Positions 49,427-57,630 of a DNA stretch of 64,000 nucleotides are shown piece after piece. Within the stretch, counting starts at the first letter, position 1. Each line of letters opens with the position of its first letter. Source of the stretch: Streptomyces akebiae (lineage in GTDB: Bacteria; Actinomycetota; Actinomycetes; Streptomycetales; Streptomycetaceae). The DNA is taken from contig NZ_CP080647.1 of assembly GCF_019599145.1 (NCBI RefSeq), forward strand, positions 8,928,001 through 8,992,000, written 5' to 3'. Made by a program: the position numbers and the translations under genes. The notes under the pieces were generated by a model, which saw only the letters and a list, made by a program, of their open reading frames with translations, ran no database searches and was not told the DNA's origin.

Positions 49427-50032
49427 CTAGGTGGTCGGGTCGGCGATGCGTTCCGCCAGCTCGGCGACCTCGCGGACGAAGGAGCGGTGCCCCAGCGACC
49501 GGTAGACGTCGTCGCCCCGGACCTGTGAGATCGCCGCCGTCTCCAGCAGCGCCAGCAGGCCCAGGCCGATCACCGCCGCCTCGGCGTCGGAGACGGACTC
49601 GCGGGCCTTGCGGATCAACCGCATCATCTCGTGGAGCAGCTCGGCACGGCTTTCCTGGCGCAGTGCCTCCGCATCCTGGCTCATACCGGCCGACGACACG
49701 AAGAACACGGTGGCGGCGGATCGGTGCTCGCCCATCCAGGCCAGCAGTACGGTGACCGCCGCCGCGATGTCCGAGCCGGGTTCGTGTGCCTCCGTGAGCG
49801 CCTGCAACTGCTCGCGCAGCGCTGTGGCGAACGCCCGCATCCCCTCTGCCAGGACCTGGTCCTTGGAGGAGAAGTGGTAGTACACCGCTGCCGAGGTCAT
49901 CTCGGCGCGAGCGGCGATGTCGGCCACCGTCACCTCGTCGGGCGGTTGGGTGGCGAACAACTCGGTGGCTGCTTCGATCACCCACTGCTTGCGCGACGGA
50001 CGATGAGCGGCTCGGGTCCGGGAGGTCGTCAT
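49427..50032 (-). CDS. TetR family regulator (A)
   Basis: 201 residues. The N-terminal TetR helix-turn-helix (about 12-60) reads RKQWVIEAATELFATQPPDE then VTVADIAARAEMTSAAVYYH and FSSKDQVLAEGM. The C-terminal ligand domain is helical and unremarkable. The ATG at 50032 has GGGAGG upstream. It is divergent from a second TetR gene at 50173 with 140 bases between. Paired divergent TetR genes suggest mutual or shared control; the nearby 2-oxoacid dehydrogenase operon and the SDR-thiolase operon are candidate targets. Confidence 0.9.
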   Translation of the reverse strand: MTTSRTRAAHRPSRKQWVIEAATELFATQPPDEVTVADIAARAEMTSAAVYYHFSSKDQVLAEGMRAFATALREQLQALTEAHEPGSDIAAAVTVLLAWMGEHRSAATVFFVSSAGMSQDAEALRQESRAELLHEMMRLIRKARESVSDAEAAVIGLGLLALLETAAISQVRGDDVYRSLGHRSFVREVAELAERIADPTT

Positions 50033-50172
50033 GGTGTCAAGTATGCCGGGATCCGAAGGTCCCGGAGCCCCATAAACAGCAGGAATTATGCCATCCAGCG
50101 GTGCTAGTTACTGCATAGAATGGTCAGTACGCAGGGCCCACGGACGCGGGTTCACGGCAGTCGGCAGGGAGC
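50033..50172. promoter_or_regulatory. Divergent promoter between two TetR genes
   Basis: 140 bases. A TGCTAGTTACTG box at 50102-50113 is nearly repeated upstream of the 2-oxoacid dehydrogenase operon (TGCTGGTTACTG, 45502-45513). An inverted pair CCGGGA / TCCCGG also lies near 50047-50066. Confidence 0.4.
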
Positions 50173-50850
50173 ATGATGGCCACCACGAAGAACGGCAAGC
50201 AGCCCGCCCACCGACCCTCGCGACGGCAGCACATCATCACCGCCGCCGTCCGGGTGTTCGGCCGCAACGGATTCGCGGAGACCAGCATCCAGGACATCGC
50301 GGACGAGGCGCAGGTGGTGCCGACGGCCGTCTACTACCACTTCGACGGCAAGGAGGAACTGCTCGAACTCTCCATGCGCCGGGTCTTCGACCAGCTCAAC
50401 GCGGTCGTGGAGGCGGCCCGGCCGGAGTCCGAGCCGGGTGACGCGGAGGGTCTGGTCCGCGTCATCGACGCCGTGTGGGACTGGGTGGAGAAGAACCCGG
50501 ACGAGGCCCGGCTGTACCAGCTCCAGGTCGCCTCGGCCAACGGCAGTGTCAAGGTGCTGCGGGACGAGTTCGAGCAGCGGCACATCCAGCGCGGCTACGA
50601 CTATCTGCCGGAGAGCACCACCCGCAGCCCCCGGGCGGCGAAGACCCGGCACGCGGCACAGGCGCTCGCGGTCCGCACACTGATCAGTACGACCATGCTC
50701 GTCACCGCGCTGCGGGCGGAGGGCGGCCCGCTGTCCCAGTTGCCCCCCCGGTCCGTGCTGGAGGCGGTCAGAGAGCTGGCACTGCGTATCGTCGCCACCG
50801 AGCAGAACCCGGCGAAGCCGGCACCGGCCCCGGCGACGTCACCGAGCTGA
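50173..50850 (+). CDS. TetR family regulator (B)
   Basis: 225 residues. The helix-turn-helix (about 14-62) reads SRRQHIITAAVRVFGRNGFA then ETSIQDIADEAQVVPTAVYY and HFDGKEELLELSM. The ligand domain is longer than usual; the segment VWDWVEKNPDEARLYQLQVA near 97-116 resembles TetR proteins of lipid and acyl-CoA control (KstR2/FadR-like), which is only a suggestion. The ATG at 50173, or the adjacent one at 50176, follows AGGGAG. Its stop is 6 bases from the stop of the leftward SDR gene, so the two genes converge tightly and no terminator fits between them. Confidence 0.88.
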   Translation: MMATTKNGKQPAHRPSRRQHIITAAVRVFGRNGFAETSIQDIADEAQVVPTAVYYHFDGKEELLELSMRRVFDQLNAVVEAARPESEPGDAEGLVRVIDAVWDWVEKNPDEARLYQLQVASANGSVKVLRDEFEQRHIQRGYDYLPESTTRSPRAAKTRHAAQALAVRTLISTTMLVTALRAEGGPLSQLPPRSVLEAVRELALRIVATEQNPAKPAPAPATSPS

Positions 50851-50856
50851 GGCGGT

Positions 50857-51561
50857 TCACCAGGGCAGTGGCCGGCGCTCGGCGAACAGCCCGCCCGTCG
50901 TCCGGTCGCCCTCGGGGAGGGTCGCCAGCCAGACCGTGGTGTCCGCACCCTCCTCCGGCCCGCGCGGAGCGGACGGGCCGCCCATGCCGCTGCGGGTCCA
51001 GCCGGGGTCGGCGGCGTTGACCAGGACACCCGTGCCGGCCAGCTCGGCCGCGAGCATCCGGGTCAGGGCGTTGAGCGCCGTTTTGGAGATGCGGTAGGCG
51101 GGGTGCCGGCCGGAGTCCATCAGCGCCAGTGAACCGTACGAGCTGGTCACGTTCACGACCCGGCCGTAGCCGGCCTCCACCATGCCCGGGACGACGGCCT
51201 CCGCCACGCGCCAGGCGCCGGTGAGGTTCGTGTCCAGGGTCGAACGCAGAATGTCCTCGTCGACGTGCGGGGGCCGTAGTTCCCCGTCGAGAGACACTCC
51301 CGCGTTGTTCACCAGGACGTCGATCCCGCCGGTCAGCTCCCGTGCCTCCCGCACCGCTTCCGTGACGCTCTTCGCGGAGGTCACGTCCAGCGCCAGCGGC
51401 AGCGCCGACCGGCCGATGGCGCGGCACGCCTCCTCGGCCGCCGCCCGTTGCCGCGCCCCGACCAGGACCCGTAGCCCCCGGTCCGCGAGCTGTCGGCCGA
51501 TCTCCAGGCCGATGCCGCGTGCCCCGCCGGTCACCAGCGCTGTTCTGTCGTCGTGCCTCAT
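50857..51561 (-). CDS. Short-chain dehydrogenase/reductase
   Basis: 234 residues. The cofactor loop is ALVTGGARGIGLEIGRQLAD near 8-27, the NNAG motif is in IDVLVNNAGVSLDGE near 80, Ser is in VVNVTSSYGSLALMD near 138, and the Tyr/Lys pair is in HPAYRISKTALNALTR near 155. The chain ends in RPLPW soon after GGLFAERR. The ATG at 51561 is used; a GTG at 51582 overlapping the thiolase stop (GTGA) would add seven residues. It is the last gene of a six-gene leftward operon and could reduce or oxidise the product of the thiolase-DUF35 pair. Confidence 0.86.
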   Translation of the reverse strand: MRHDDRTALVTGGARGIGLEIGRQLADRGLRVLVGARQRAAAEEACRAIGRSALPLALDVTSAKSVTEAVREARELTGGIDVLVNNAGVSLDGELRPPHVDEDILRSTLDTNLTGAWRVAEAVVPGMVEAGYGRVVNVTSSYGSLALMDSGRHPAYRISKTALNALTRMLAAELAGTGVLVNAADPGWTRSGMGGPSAPRGPEEGADTTVWLATLPEGDRTTGGLFAERRPLPW

Positions 51562-51578
51562 GATGTGCCGACCGCCTC

Positions 51579-52733
51579 TCACACCGTCAGGATCGAGCAG
51601 GCGCTGATTCCGGGCGCCCCGTACACATGGGTGAAGCCCACCCGGGGGGCGCCCGGCACCTGCACACCGGGTGCCCGGCCCTGCAACTGTCGTACGACCT
51701 CGTGGAACTGCCGTAGCCCGGAGGCGCCGACGGGCTCTCCGCCGGCCAGGCATCCGCCGTCGGTGTTGACCGGTATCCGGCCCGTGGCTTCGGTGGCCCC
51801 GGCGGCCAGCAACGCCTCCTGCTCGCCATGGGCGCACAGCCCGGTCTCCGCCAGGTGGATCAGTTCCGAGCCGCTGTCGGTGTCCTGCAACTGGGCGACG
51901 CCCACGTCGGCGGGCCGGACCCCCGCCGTGCGGAAGACCGCCTCCGCGGCTTCGACGCTGGGGCTGCGGTGCGGCCCCGGCGGCAGCCAGGGCGAGAACA
52001 CCTCGAAGGAACCGAACCGCCTGGTCCGGAAGGCCAGCGACGCCAGCCTGACCGGTCGCTCGCACAGGTCGAACGCACGGTCGCCGAGGGCCAGGACCAA
52101 GGCCGCCGCGCCCTGTCCGGGGGAGCAGAACATGTACTGGGTGAGCGGGGGACTGACCTCGGCGGAGTCCAGGATCTCCCGCTCCGTCAGCGGCTTGCGC
52201 CGCCAGGCCAGGGGGTGGTGCGAGCCGTTGCGGAAGGCTCGCGCGGCGACCATCGCCAGCGCCCGCTCCGAGATCCCGTGCTCGTACAGGTACCGCTGGG
52301 TCTTCAGCGCGAAGAACTGGGTGGTGAGCATCATGCCGGTCTCGGCGTACCAGTCGCCCAGTCCGTAGCGGGCCGCGGAGACGTGGAACGCGCCCCGCTC
52401 GTGCTTGTCGAACCCCACCGCGAGCCCCAGCGAGGCCTCGCCAGCGCGCAGCGCGTTCGCCACCGTGAGCACGGTGGAGGCACCGGTCGCGCAGCCGTTC
52501 TGCACGTTGACGAACGGCACTCCGGTCAGGCCCAGACGGCCCACCAACGTGTCGGGCTTGCCGGACACGTCGGAGCCGCCGGCCGCACAGCCGATGTCCT
52601 CCCAGGCGACGCCCGCGTCGGCCAGCGCCTCGCGCACCGCGTGCTCGGCCATGTCCATTCCGGTGACGCTCTCGTCGCGGCCGAAGGCATGCATCCCGCA
52701 TCCGACCACGTACACGTCGTTCGACCCGCTCAT
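51579..52733 (-). CDS. Thiolase-fold lipid-transfer-type protein (SCP2-thiolase / Ltp-like)
   Basis: 384 residues with the thiolase fold. The nucleophile region is NVQNGCATGASTVLTVANAL near 77-96 (Cys near 82), followed by FCSPGQGAAALVLALGDRAF near 198, NTDGGCLAGGEPVGASGLRQ near 323 and a C-terminal YGAPGISACSILTV. The usual GHP motif is replaced by GEP, so it is not a standard thiolase; this is the pattern of SCP2/Ltp-type thiolases. These pair with DUF35 proteins and can act as acyl-CoA retro-aldolases, as Ltp2-ChsH2 does in sterol side-chain removal. The ATG at 52733 overlaps the DUF35 stop (ATGA). Confidence 0.84.
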   Translation of the reverse strand: MSGSNDVYVVGCGMHAFGRDESVTGMDMAEHAVREALADAGVAWEDIGCAAGGSDVSGKPDTLVGRLGLTGVPFVNVQNGCATGASTVLTVANALRAGEASLGLAVGFDKHERGAFHVSAARYGLGDWYAETGMMLTTQFFALKTQRYLYEHGISERALAMVAARAFRNGSHHPLAWRRKPLTEREILDSAEVSPPLTQYMFCSPGQGAAALVLALGDRAFDLCERPVRLASLAFRTRRFGSFEVFSPWLPPGPHRSPSVEAAEAVFRTAGVRPADVGVAQLQDTDSGSELIHLAETGLCAHGEQEALLAAGATEATGRIPVNTDGGCLAGGEPVGASGLRQFHEVVRQLQGRAPGVQVPGAPRVGFTHVYGAPGISACSILTV

Positions 52734-53164
52734 CGCTCCCCGTCCCGTTCCGGGCGGAACGCGAAGGTCACCACCTCGGTTCCGTCCTCGTCCTGGTAGG
52801 CGGGCATGGTGGTGAGCCGGACCGGCAGGCCGATCCGGATCTCCGCGCGGGGCACCGCGAGCCGCGCTTCGACCAGCACCTCACCGAGGTCCACGTAGCC
52901 CACGTGGTAGGGCCGGTGGCCGCCGGCCGGCACCCGGTACGGCGACTTCGGCGGGAACGCCTGAAGCGTCCACGACCACACCCGCCCGCTCACCGGCAGT
53001 ACCCGCGGCGTCATCGTCCCCTCCGAACACCTGGGGCACGAGTCCTGCCGGGGGAAGACCACGGTGGCGCAGCCGGAGCAGCGGGCGCCCACGAGACGCG
53101 GTGGATCCCCGTCGCCGTACTCCCCGTTCTCGAACAGGGACTCGTCGATGAGTCTGGTGGCCAT
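52730..53164 (-). CDS. DUF35 OB-fold/zinc-ribbon protein, thiolase partner
   Basis: 144 residues. The N-terminal zinc ribbon has Cys at 29, 32, 43 and 46 (RCSGCATVVFPRQDSCPRC), followed by an OB-fold with VSGRVWSWTLQAFPPKSPYR near 57-76 and RPYHVGYVDLGEVLVEARL near 82. Such proteins complete an active site with a neighbouring thiolase-fold protein. It is coupled to that gene by an ATGA overlap, and it starts 19 bases after the acyl-CoA dehydrogenase stop. The ATG at 53164 encodes MATRLIDESLF. Confidence 0.9.
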   Translation of the reverse strand: MATRLIDESLFENGEYGDGDPPRLVGARCSGCATVVFPRQDSCPRCSEGTMTPRVLPVSGRVWSWTLQAFPPKSPYRVPAGGHRPYHVGYVDLGEVLVEARLAVPRAEIRIGLPVRLTTMPAYQDEDGTEVVTFAFRPERDGER

Positions 53165-53182
53165 GCCGTCCCGCCTTCCATG

Positions 53183-54301
53183 TCACCAGCCGAGCAGCCC
53201 GGCCAGCCGTTCCCGATGGTGTGCGGCGCCGCCCAGCAGGACCGCGTCCGACTGGGCGCGCCGGAAGTACAGGTGCGCGTCGTGCTCCCAGGTGAAGCCC
53301 ATGCCGCCGTGGAACTGCACGCACTCGGCGGCGACGGAGACGAACGCCTCGCCGCACCACGCCTGTGCCACCGCCGCCGCCTCGGCCAGCGCCTGCGGCG
53401 ATCCGTCCGCCCGGACCGCGCGGACCACGGCGGACCGGGCGGCCTCGACCTGGAGCAGCATGTCGGCGCAGGCGTGCTTGACGGCCTGGAAGCCGCCGAT
53501 CGCCCTGCCGAACTGGGTCCGCTCGCGCACATGGGCCACCGTCATGTCCAAGGCGGCCTGCGCTCCGCCCAGTTGCTCGGCGGCCAGAGCCACCAGGGCC
53601 ACGTCCAGGGCGCGGGAGACGATGTCCGCCCCCTCGCCGCCGACGGTCAGCGGCCGTGCCCGGGCAGCGGAGAACGTCACCACCGCCTGGCCCCGGCTGA
53701 GGTCCAGAGTGGGCACCCGGCGCACCGTGACTCCCGGCGCACGCGGGTCGGCCAGGAACACGTCCACACCGTCGGGCCCGGCCGCGGCCACCACCAGCGC
53801 CTCGGCGTCGGCGCCGTCGAGGACGAACGGCGCGGTGCCGTCCAGCAGCGGGACGCCACCCCGCCAGGAGACGGCCACTGGCACGGCGTCCGCCCGCCAC
53901 GCCCCGTCGGGCGCGGCCACCGCCAGCGCGTGCACGGTGCCCTCGGCCAGCGCGGCAGACGCCTCGTCGGCGGTGCCGCAGCCGGCCAGCACCTGCCCGG
54001 CCAGCACGGTGGAGGACAGCAGCGGTACGGGTGCCAGTGTCCTGCCCAACTCCTCGCAGACGGCGGCGATCTCGGCGAGGCCGCCGATGCCTCCCGCCGA
54101 CTCGGGCAGGCCGAGGGCCGCGAGGCCGACCTGCCGGCCGAGGGTGTCCCACAACTCGGCGTCGATGCCGGGCGCGCCCTCGGACAGCCGGCGTACCGCG
54201 GCGGTGCCGCCGGTATCCGCGCACACCGAGCGAACGGTCTCGCGCAGGTCCGCCAGCTCGGTCTCCGACAGGGCCGTGGCCTCGGTCACGGTGCTCGTCA
54301 T
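53183..54301 (-). CDS. Acyl-CoA dehydrogenase (divergent, FadE type)
   Basis: 372 residues. The N-terminal helices include LGRQVGLAALGLPESAGGIG near 54-73. The central part VALAAEQLGGAQAALDMTVA near 237 and HVRERTQFGRAIGGFQAVKH near 258-277 are typical, as is VQFHGGMGFTWEHDAHLYFR near 330. The central beta domain is short and poorly conserved. It resembles the FadE26/29-type subunits that form heterotetramers and act on bulky acyl-CoA thioesters, but no partner subunit is adjacent. The ATG at 54301 overlaps the stop of the PPDK-like gene (ATGA). Confidence 0.85.
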   Translation of the reverse strand: MTSTVTEATALSETELADLRETVRSVCADTGGTAAVRRLSEGAPGIDAELWDTLGRQVGLAALGLPESAGGIGGLAEIAAVCEELGRTLAPVPLLSSTVLAGQVLAGCGTADEASAALAEGTVHALAVAAPDGAWRADAVPVAVSWRGGVPLLDGTAPFVLDGADAEALVVAAAGPDGVDVFLADPRAPGVTVRRVPTLDLSRGQAVVTFSAARARPLTVGGEGADIVSRALDVALVALAAEQLGGAQAALDMTVAHVRERTQFGRAIGGFQAVKHACADMLLQVEAARSAVVRAVRADGSPQALAEAAAVAQAWCGEAFVSVAAECVQFHGGMGFTWEHDAHLYFRRAQSDAVLLGGAAHHRERLAGLLGW

Positions 54302-56907
54302 CGTGTGCTCCCGCTCTCGTCGCGCCGCTCGGCGTCCTGCCGTCGGCCCAGGGCACTGTGCGCGGCCGCCATCCGGGCCACCGGCACGCGGTGCGCGGAA
54401 CAGGAGACGTAGTCGAGGCCGAGGTCGTCGCAGAACGCGATCGACTCCGGATCCCCACCGTGCTCACCGCACACGCCCAGCTTGATACCGGGCCGCACGT
54501 CCCGTGCCCGCTCGGCGGCCAGGCGGATCAGGGCCCCCACCCCGTGCGGGTCGAGCCGCGCGAACGGGCTGGCGGTCAGGAGCCCGCGTTCCTGGTACGA
54601 AACGAGCACCTGCCGTTCGACGTCGTCCCGGGAGAACCCGTAGGTGAGTTGCGTGAGGTCGTTGGTGCCGAAGGAGAAGAACTCGGCGTGCTCGGCGAGT
54701 TCACCGGCCAGGAGTGCGGCGCGCGGAGTCTCGATCATCGTGCCGAGCCGGTACGGGACCCGCACCCCGGTGCGGGCGGCGACCGTGTCGGCGGCATCCC
54801 GTACGTACGCGGCGGCGGCCGCCAGTTCCTCCGGCAGGCTGACGAGCGGGATCATCACCTCCAGCTCCGGCCGGACCCCGGTGGCGGCGACATCCGCCCA
54901 GGCGGCGAAGAGGGCCTCGGCCTGCGCCGCGTAGAGCCTCTCGTGCAGCAGTGCCAGCCGCACACCGCGCAGCCCGAGCATCGGGTTCGCCTCGCGCAGC
55001 GCGGCGGCCCGCTGCTCCTCGGCCGCGTCCAGGGCCTGCCCGGGGGCGGGCAGGAACTCGTGCAGCGGCGCATCCAGCAGGCGCACGGTCACCGGGCGGT
55101 TCCCGACCGCGGCCAGCAGCGCGCGGAAGTCCTCGTGCTGGGCGCGCTCCAGCGCCGTCAGCGCCTCGTCGCGGGCGGCCGGGTCGGCGGCCAGGAGCAC
55201 TCGCCTGATCAGCGGCAGCCGCTCGCCGAGGAACTGGTGCTCCGTACGGCACAGCCCCACACCCTCCGCGCCCAGGGCCAGGGCCGTGTCCACCTCGGCG
55301 GCCGTGTCGGCGTTGACCCGCACGCCCAGTCGGCGCATGCTGTCCGCCCACTCCAGCAAGGTGGACAGTTCGGGCGGCGGTCCGGCCACACTGACGCGCA
55401 GCGTCCCCGCGTACACGGCGCCGCTGCGGCCGTCCAGCGAGATCGGGTCGCCCTCACGCAGTACCCGCTCCCCGATGCGGACCGTCCCGGCGGCGAGGTC
55501 CACACGCAGCCCCTCCGCGCCGCACACGGCGGGCGTGCCGGCTCCCCGCGCCACGACGGCGGCATGCGAGGCGATACCGCCACTGCCGGTCAGCACGGCG
55601 GCGGAGACCAGCATCCCGGGAACGTCCGCCGGGGTCGTCTCACCGGCCACGAGCACGACCCGCGTGCCGTCCGCGGCCAGTTCGAGGGCACGTTCACTGG
55701 ACAGCACGACCGCGCCGGTCGCCGCCCCCGGGGACGCGGGCAGCCCCTTCGCCAGGAGCTCCTCCCCACCGGTCAGCCGTAGTTGGGGGTGCAGCAGTTC
55801 CTGCACCTGCGCGGGCGTGATCCGCCGGACGGCCTCCTCGCGGCCGAGCGCCCCGTCCCGGGCCAGGTCCGTGGCCAGGCATACCGAGGCCCGGAGCGGC
55901 GGGCGGGATTGCGGCGAGGCGGCGAGCAGGGAGATCTCGTCGTCGCGCACCTCGAAGTCGACCGACACCGGCGTGCGCAGATGCCGCTCCAGGGTGAGCA
56001 GGGAGTGCTCAAGGAGTGCGGTGCCACCCGCGAGCCGGTCCAGCGGTTCTCCGGTGTTCGGCGGCGGGGCGCTGCGGCGCACTCCTCGGAAGAAGGAGCC
56101 CTGCGGGGAGAGACGCCCGGTCTCGGGGTCGCGGCTGGTCGCCGTGCCGTAGCCGGAGTGGTCGGCCGGGCCGATGCGCAGGGCCTGGACATGCAGGGCG
56201 ACGGCCAGGTCGGCGGGGAGCCGCTGGGCGCGGCGGGATCTTCTCGCACGCGGCGAGTCCCACCGGGCGAGGAGGGCACGGGCGGCCAGCGCGAGCTGCT
56301 GCGCCGGCTCGTCGGGGAAGGGGCCGGAGCCGTGTTCCGCCGTCAGCGACAGCAGTGCCTCCACCCGTTCCCGTGGCGTCGGCGTGTCCAGGAGGGCGTC
56401 GTCGAGCACCGCGCCGGGCACGTCCAGGGCGTACTCGGCGATCATGCGCACGGTGGCGGCCCACACCTCGTACAGCGCGTCCGCACGCCCGATGAGGGCG
56501 CACAGGTCGTCGGCACGGGCGGGAGTGACGCCGAGACAGGCCAGGTCGGGCGGCAGTCCGGCGATCTCGGTCGGCGCGCTCGCCGACAGGCGCAGCAGCA
56601 GCGGCCGGGCCGCGTCCTCGATACGCCGGCCCGAGAGCTGTTCGACCAGGTCCACGGCGGCCTGGGCGGTGTCGGGATCGCACAGCGACGCGGCGGCGCC
56701 GGCGGGCACGGTGAGCCCCGGCACGACCGGCAGACCGAGGGCCACCAGGCCGTCCACCGCCGCCCCGTGCGCGCCCAGTTCGTCGGCTTCGAGGCCCCGG
56801 GTGCGTCCCTGTCCGTAGGGCACCAGGAGCCGGCCGGGGGTTCCGGACGGTGCGACGGACATCCGGGACTGTGCGAGCGGCCCTGCCTCGCGGTCGGTGA
56901 CGCTCAC
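54298..56907 (-). CDS. Pyruvate phosphate dikinase-like protein with degenerate nucleotide-binding region
   Basis: 869 residues, full PPDK length and domain order. The C-terminal PEP/pyruvate barrel is intact (NPMLGLRGVRLALLHERLYA; GTMIETPRAALLAGELAEHA; EFFSFGTNDLTQLTYGFSRD; catalytic Cys in LDYVSCSAHRVPVARM near 836). The phosphohistidine domain is intact (GGIASHAAVVARG near 447). The N-terminal ATP-grasp part aligns in outline, but GGKGANLAEM is replaced by LEADELGAHG, the VSVRSGA-x-FSMPG loop by LRLSASAPTEIAGLP, and the QTR end by AAS, so ATP binding is doubtful. GTG 56907 has AAGGAG upstream and overlaps the stop of the upstream unknown gene. It may shuttle phosphate between PEP and another acceptor. 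Confidence 0.82.
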   Translation of the reverse strand: MSVTDREAGPLAQSRMSVAPSGTPGRLLVPYGQGRTRGLEADELGAHGAAVDGLVALGLPVVPGLTVPAGAAASLCDPDTAQAAVDLVEQLSGRRIEDAARPLLLRLSASAPTEIAGLPPDLACLGVTPARADDLCALIGRADALYEVWAATVRMIAEYALDVPGAVLDDALLDTPTPRERVEALLSLTAEHGSGPFPDEPAQQLALAARALLARWDSPRARRSRRAQRLPADLAVALHVQALRIGPADHSGYGTATSRDPETGRLSPQGSFFRGVRRSAPPPNTGEPLDRLAGGTALLEHSLLTLERHLRTPVSVDFEVRDDEISLLAASPQSRPPLRASVCLATDLARDGALGREEAVRRITPAQVQELLHPQLRLTGGEELLAKGLPASPGAATGAVVLSSERALELAADGTRVVLVAGETTPADVPGMLVSAAVLTGSGGIASHAAVVARGAGTPAVCGAEGLRVDLAAGTVRIGERVLREGDPISLDGRSGAVYAGTLRVSVAGPPPELSTLLEWADSMRRLGVRVNADTAAEVDTALALGAEGVGLCRTEHQFLGERLPLIRRVLLAADPAARDEALTALERAQHEDFRALLAAVGNRPVTVRLLDAPLHEFLPAPGQALDAAEEQRAAALREANPMLGLRGVRLALLHERLYAAQAEALFAAWADVAATGVRPELEVMIPLVSLPEELAAAAAYVRDAADTVAARTGVRVPYRLGTMIETPRAALLAGELAEHAEFFSFGTNDLTQLTYGFSRDDVERQVLVSYQERGLLTASPFARLDPHGVGALIRLAAERARDVRPGIKLGVCGEHGGDPESIAFCDDLGLDYVSCSAHRVPVARMAAAHSALGRRQDAERRDESGSTR

Positions 56908-57542
56908 CCTCTGCTCCTTGTGACAAGCTCCTCTTCGAGAGCCTCGTCCTCGGCCCTGCTGATGCCCAGGACGAGCAGCAGCTCCTGGTGCAGCCGCATC
57001 CACACGGTGTGGTACGAGTCGCACAGCGGCGAGGCCAGCCACTGCGGCGCGCCGTCGTCGAAGCGGTCGAGGGCCTCCTCCAGGGCCGTCAGGTACCGTC
57101 CGCTGCCCGCGAGCACCGGGTCCAGCCTGCGCAGCACGGGCTGGATCGCCTCGTGCACGTCTTCCAGCGACTCGCGCACCCCGGCGTCGTACACCTCGTC
57201 GGAGTGGTCGTTGACCGAGCCGTCGGGGCGGCACTGCCAGGCCGTGCAGACGTCGCGGATCTTGCGGTTGACCGGCAGGAACGCCTCGTACGCCGCGGTG
57301 ATCCGGCCCTCCTGCTCGGAGCCCGGGGGGACCCGCAGGATCCGCGCGGCGACGGTCTTGGCGCGCTCGGTCGGCAGCACCACCGGTCCCTTCACCATCG
57401 CCAGCCCGGCGTCGACCAGCGGGCGGTGCTCGGACTCCGGCCGGCCACGCCACATACCGCGCAGAACGAGGTCGACGGCGCCTTCGGTGAGGGTCTCGTC
57501 GAATGCGTCCGGAACGTCCACGGCAGCAGATTGCATCGCCAC
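56904..57542 (-). CDS. Unknown protein coupled to the PPDK-like gene
   Basis: About 212 residues (210 if the ATG at 57536 is used). GTG 57542 is preferred because GGGGAAAT lies at better spacing. It is soluble, acidic and predicted mostly helical, with segments such as GAVDLVLRGMWRGRPESEHR near 21-40, RLDPVLAGSGRYLTALEEAL near 139 and DSYHTVWMRLHQELLLVLGI near 175. No signal, membrane segment or known catalytic motif was recognised. The stop overlaps the PPDK-like start (GTGA), so the two are made together; it may be a regulator, acceptor or subunit of that protein. Codon use is like its neighbours. Confidence 0.75.
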   Translation of the reverse strand: MAMQSAAVDVPDAFDETLTEGAVDLVLRGMWRGRPESEHRPLVDAGLAMVKGPVVLPTERAKTVAARILRVPPGSEQEGRITAAYEAFLPVNRKIRDVCTAWQCRPDGSVNDHSDEVYDAGVRESLEDVHEAIQPVLRRLDPVLAGSGRYLTALEEALDRFDDGAPQWLASPLCDSYHTVWMRLHQELLLVLGISRAEDEALEEELVTRSRG

Positions 57543-57630
57543 ACCATTTCCCCGGTTCTGTGGTGACCGGTTCCTCGGTCCTGTGTTGCCCGGAGGTTAC
57601 GCCCCGGCGGGCCTGTTAGTGAAGAGGGAC

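Noticed and set aside
50033..50172. Attachment site or tRNA fragment between the TetR genes
   Set aside because: No tRNA-like cloverleaf and no integrase gene were found in the window.
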